A stretch of DNA of 5,376 nt, from the NCBI GenBank assembly GCA_003695135.1, contig RFIR01000291.1, positions 1 to 5,376 of the forward strand. The letters are read 5' to 3'. This stretch comes from Alphaproteobacteria bacterium (GTDB lineage Bacteria; Pseudomonadota; Alphaproteobacteria; Rhodobacterales; Rhodobacteraceae). Below the pieces are notes generated by a model. That model saw only the letters and a program-made list of their open reading frames with translations. It had not been told where the DNA came from and made no database searches. Both the position numbers and the translations under genes were made by a program. This document shows, one piece after another, positions 5,155 through 5,376 of the stretch (position 1 is the stretch's first letter; the number at the start of each line of letters is the position of its first letter).

Positions 5155-5376
5155 GGTTCAGACCGGGGCGCGATGACAAGAGCCCACCTCTCCCGGGCGT
5201 CAGCCCGGGCAGCGCCCGCGTTGCCATTGTCGCTCGGACCATGTATGGATGGCTCCCGCGGGGCAAGGGCGCCTCGATTGAAGCTGGCATGATTTCGGTT
5301 GCGGCCATGTATACGGCGTCTGGATTGCAGCGCGGTGGCTGCGCGCCCTGATGAAAGTCCGCGGTCGCTTCGGTCC
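5155..5376. other. region downstream of the operon, no assignable gene
   Basis: Apart from the hairpin I see no supported gene. On the plus strand, ATG 5241 to TGA 5351 could encode 36 residues but has no ribosome-binding site. On the minus strand a frame is open from the window edge through this region into the extensin gene, which is ordinary for GC-rich DNA. The right edge could hold the end of a gene lying outside, but nothing identifies it. Confidence 0.5.
5192..5209. terminator. GC-rich hairpin after the extensin gene, possible terminator
   Basis: CCCGGGC (5192-5198) pairs perfectly with GCCCGGG (5203-5209) around the loop GTCA. It lies 37 nt past the operon's last stop. No T-run follows, so it is at best a non-canonical terminator or an mRNA-end stabilising structure. 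Confidence 0.4.

Noticed and set aside
5340..5376. RNase P RNA-like segment (GAAAGTCCGCG) at the right edge
   Set aside because: The match to the conserved GAGGAAAGTCCGGGC block is partial and the flanking helices cannot be seen; too little sequence remains.

Overview
The window looks like chromosomal DNA from a GC-rich alphaproteobacterium, most likely of the Rhodobacterales (Rhodobacter/Paracoccus type). This rests on the high GC content, GC-dominated third codon positions, and a hisC, tyrC, extensin-family gene order that I associate with that group. The placement is inferred from protein character and synteny; no search was run.

Left end (1-572): the 3' part of an IS3-family insertion sequence, running out of the window. 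Its transposase is cut by the window edge and carries a 1-nt deletion near position 79, so this copy looks inactive although all three DDE catalytic residues are still encoded. A candidate right terminal inverted repeat ends at 572.

Middle (573-1813): a divergent pair. On the minus strand is a small four-helix membrane protein of the MAPEG superfamily. On the plus strand is a TetR-type repressor. Between them lies a 36-bp dyad that covers the -10 of a good sigma70-like promoter reading into the MAPEG gene. This is the classic layout for a TetR regulator controlling its divergent neighbour, and probably itself.

1814-2219: about 400 bp without a convincing gene. It holds a 12-bp perfect palindrome just after the TetR stop, one small hairpin, and a strong Shine-Dalgarno at its right end.

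Right half (2220-5154): a tightly coupled three-gene plus-strand operon. A HisC-type aminotransferase is followed by a TyrA/TyrC-type prephenate (or arogenate) dehydrogenase and then a secreted extensin-like domain protein, with both junctions being 4-nt ATGA stop/start overlaps. The first two enzymes can form the last two steps of tyrosine synthesis: TyrC makes 4-hydroxyphenylpyruvate and an aminotransferase of the HisC family can aminate it. HisC also serves histidine synthesis. The third protein has a signal peptide, a Pro/Arg-rich linker and a C-terminal domain with LAS-type zinc-peptidase motifs, suggesting a periplasmic cell-wall role. Its coupling to tyrosine biosynthesis is the oddest point of the window.

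The last 222 bp hold a GC-rich hairpin without a T-run and no gene I can name. I found no CRISPR array, tRNA, rRNA or clear novel defence-like system.
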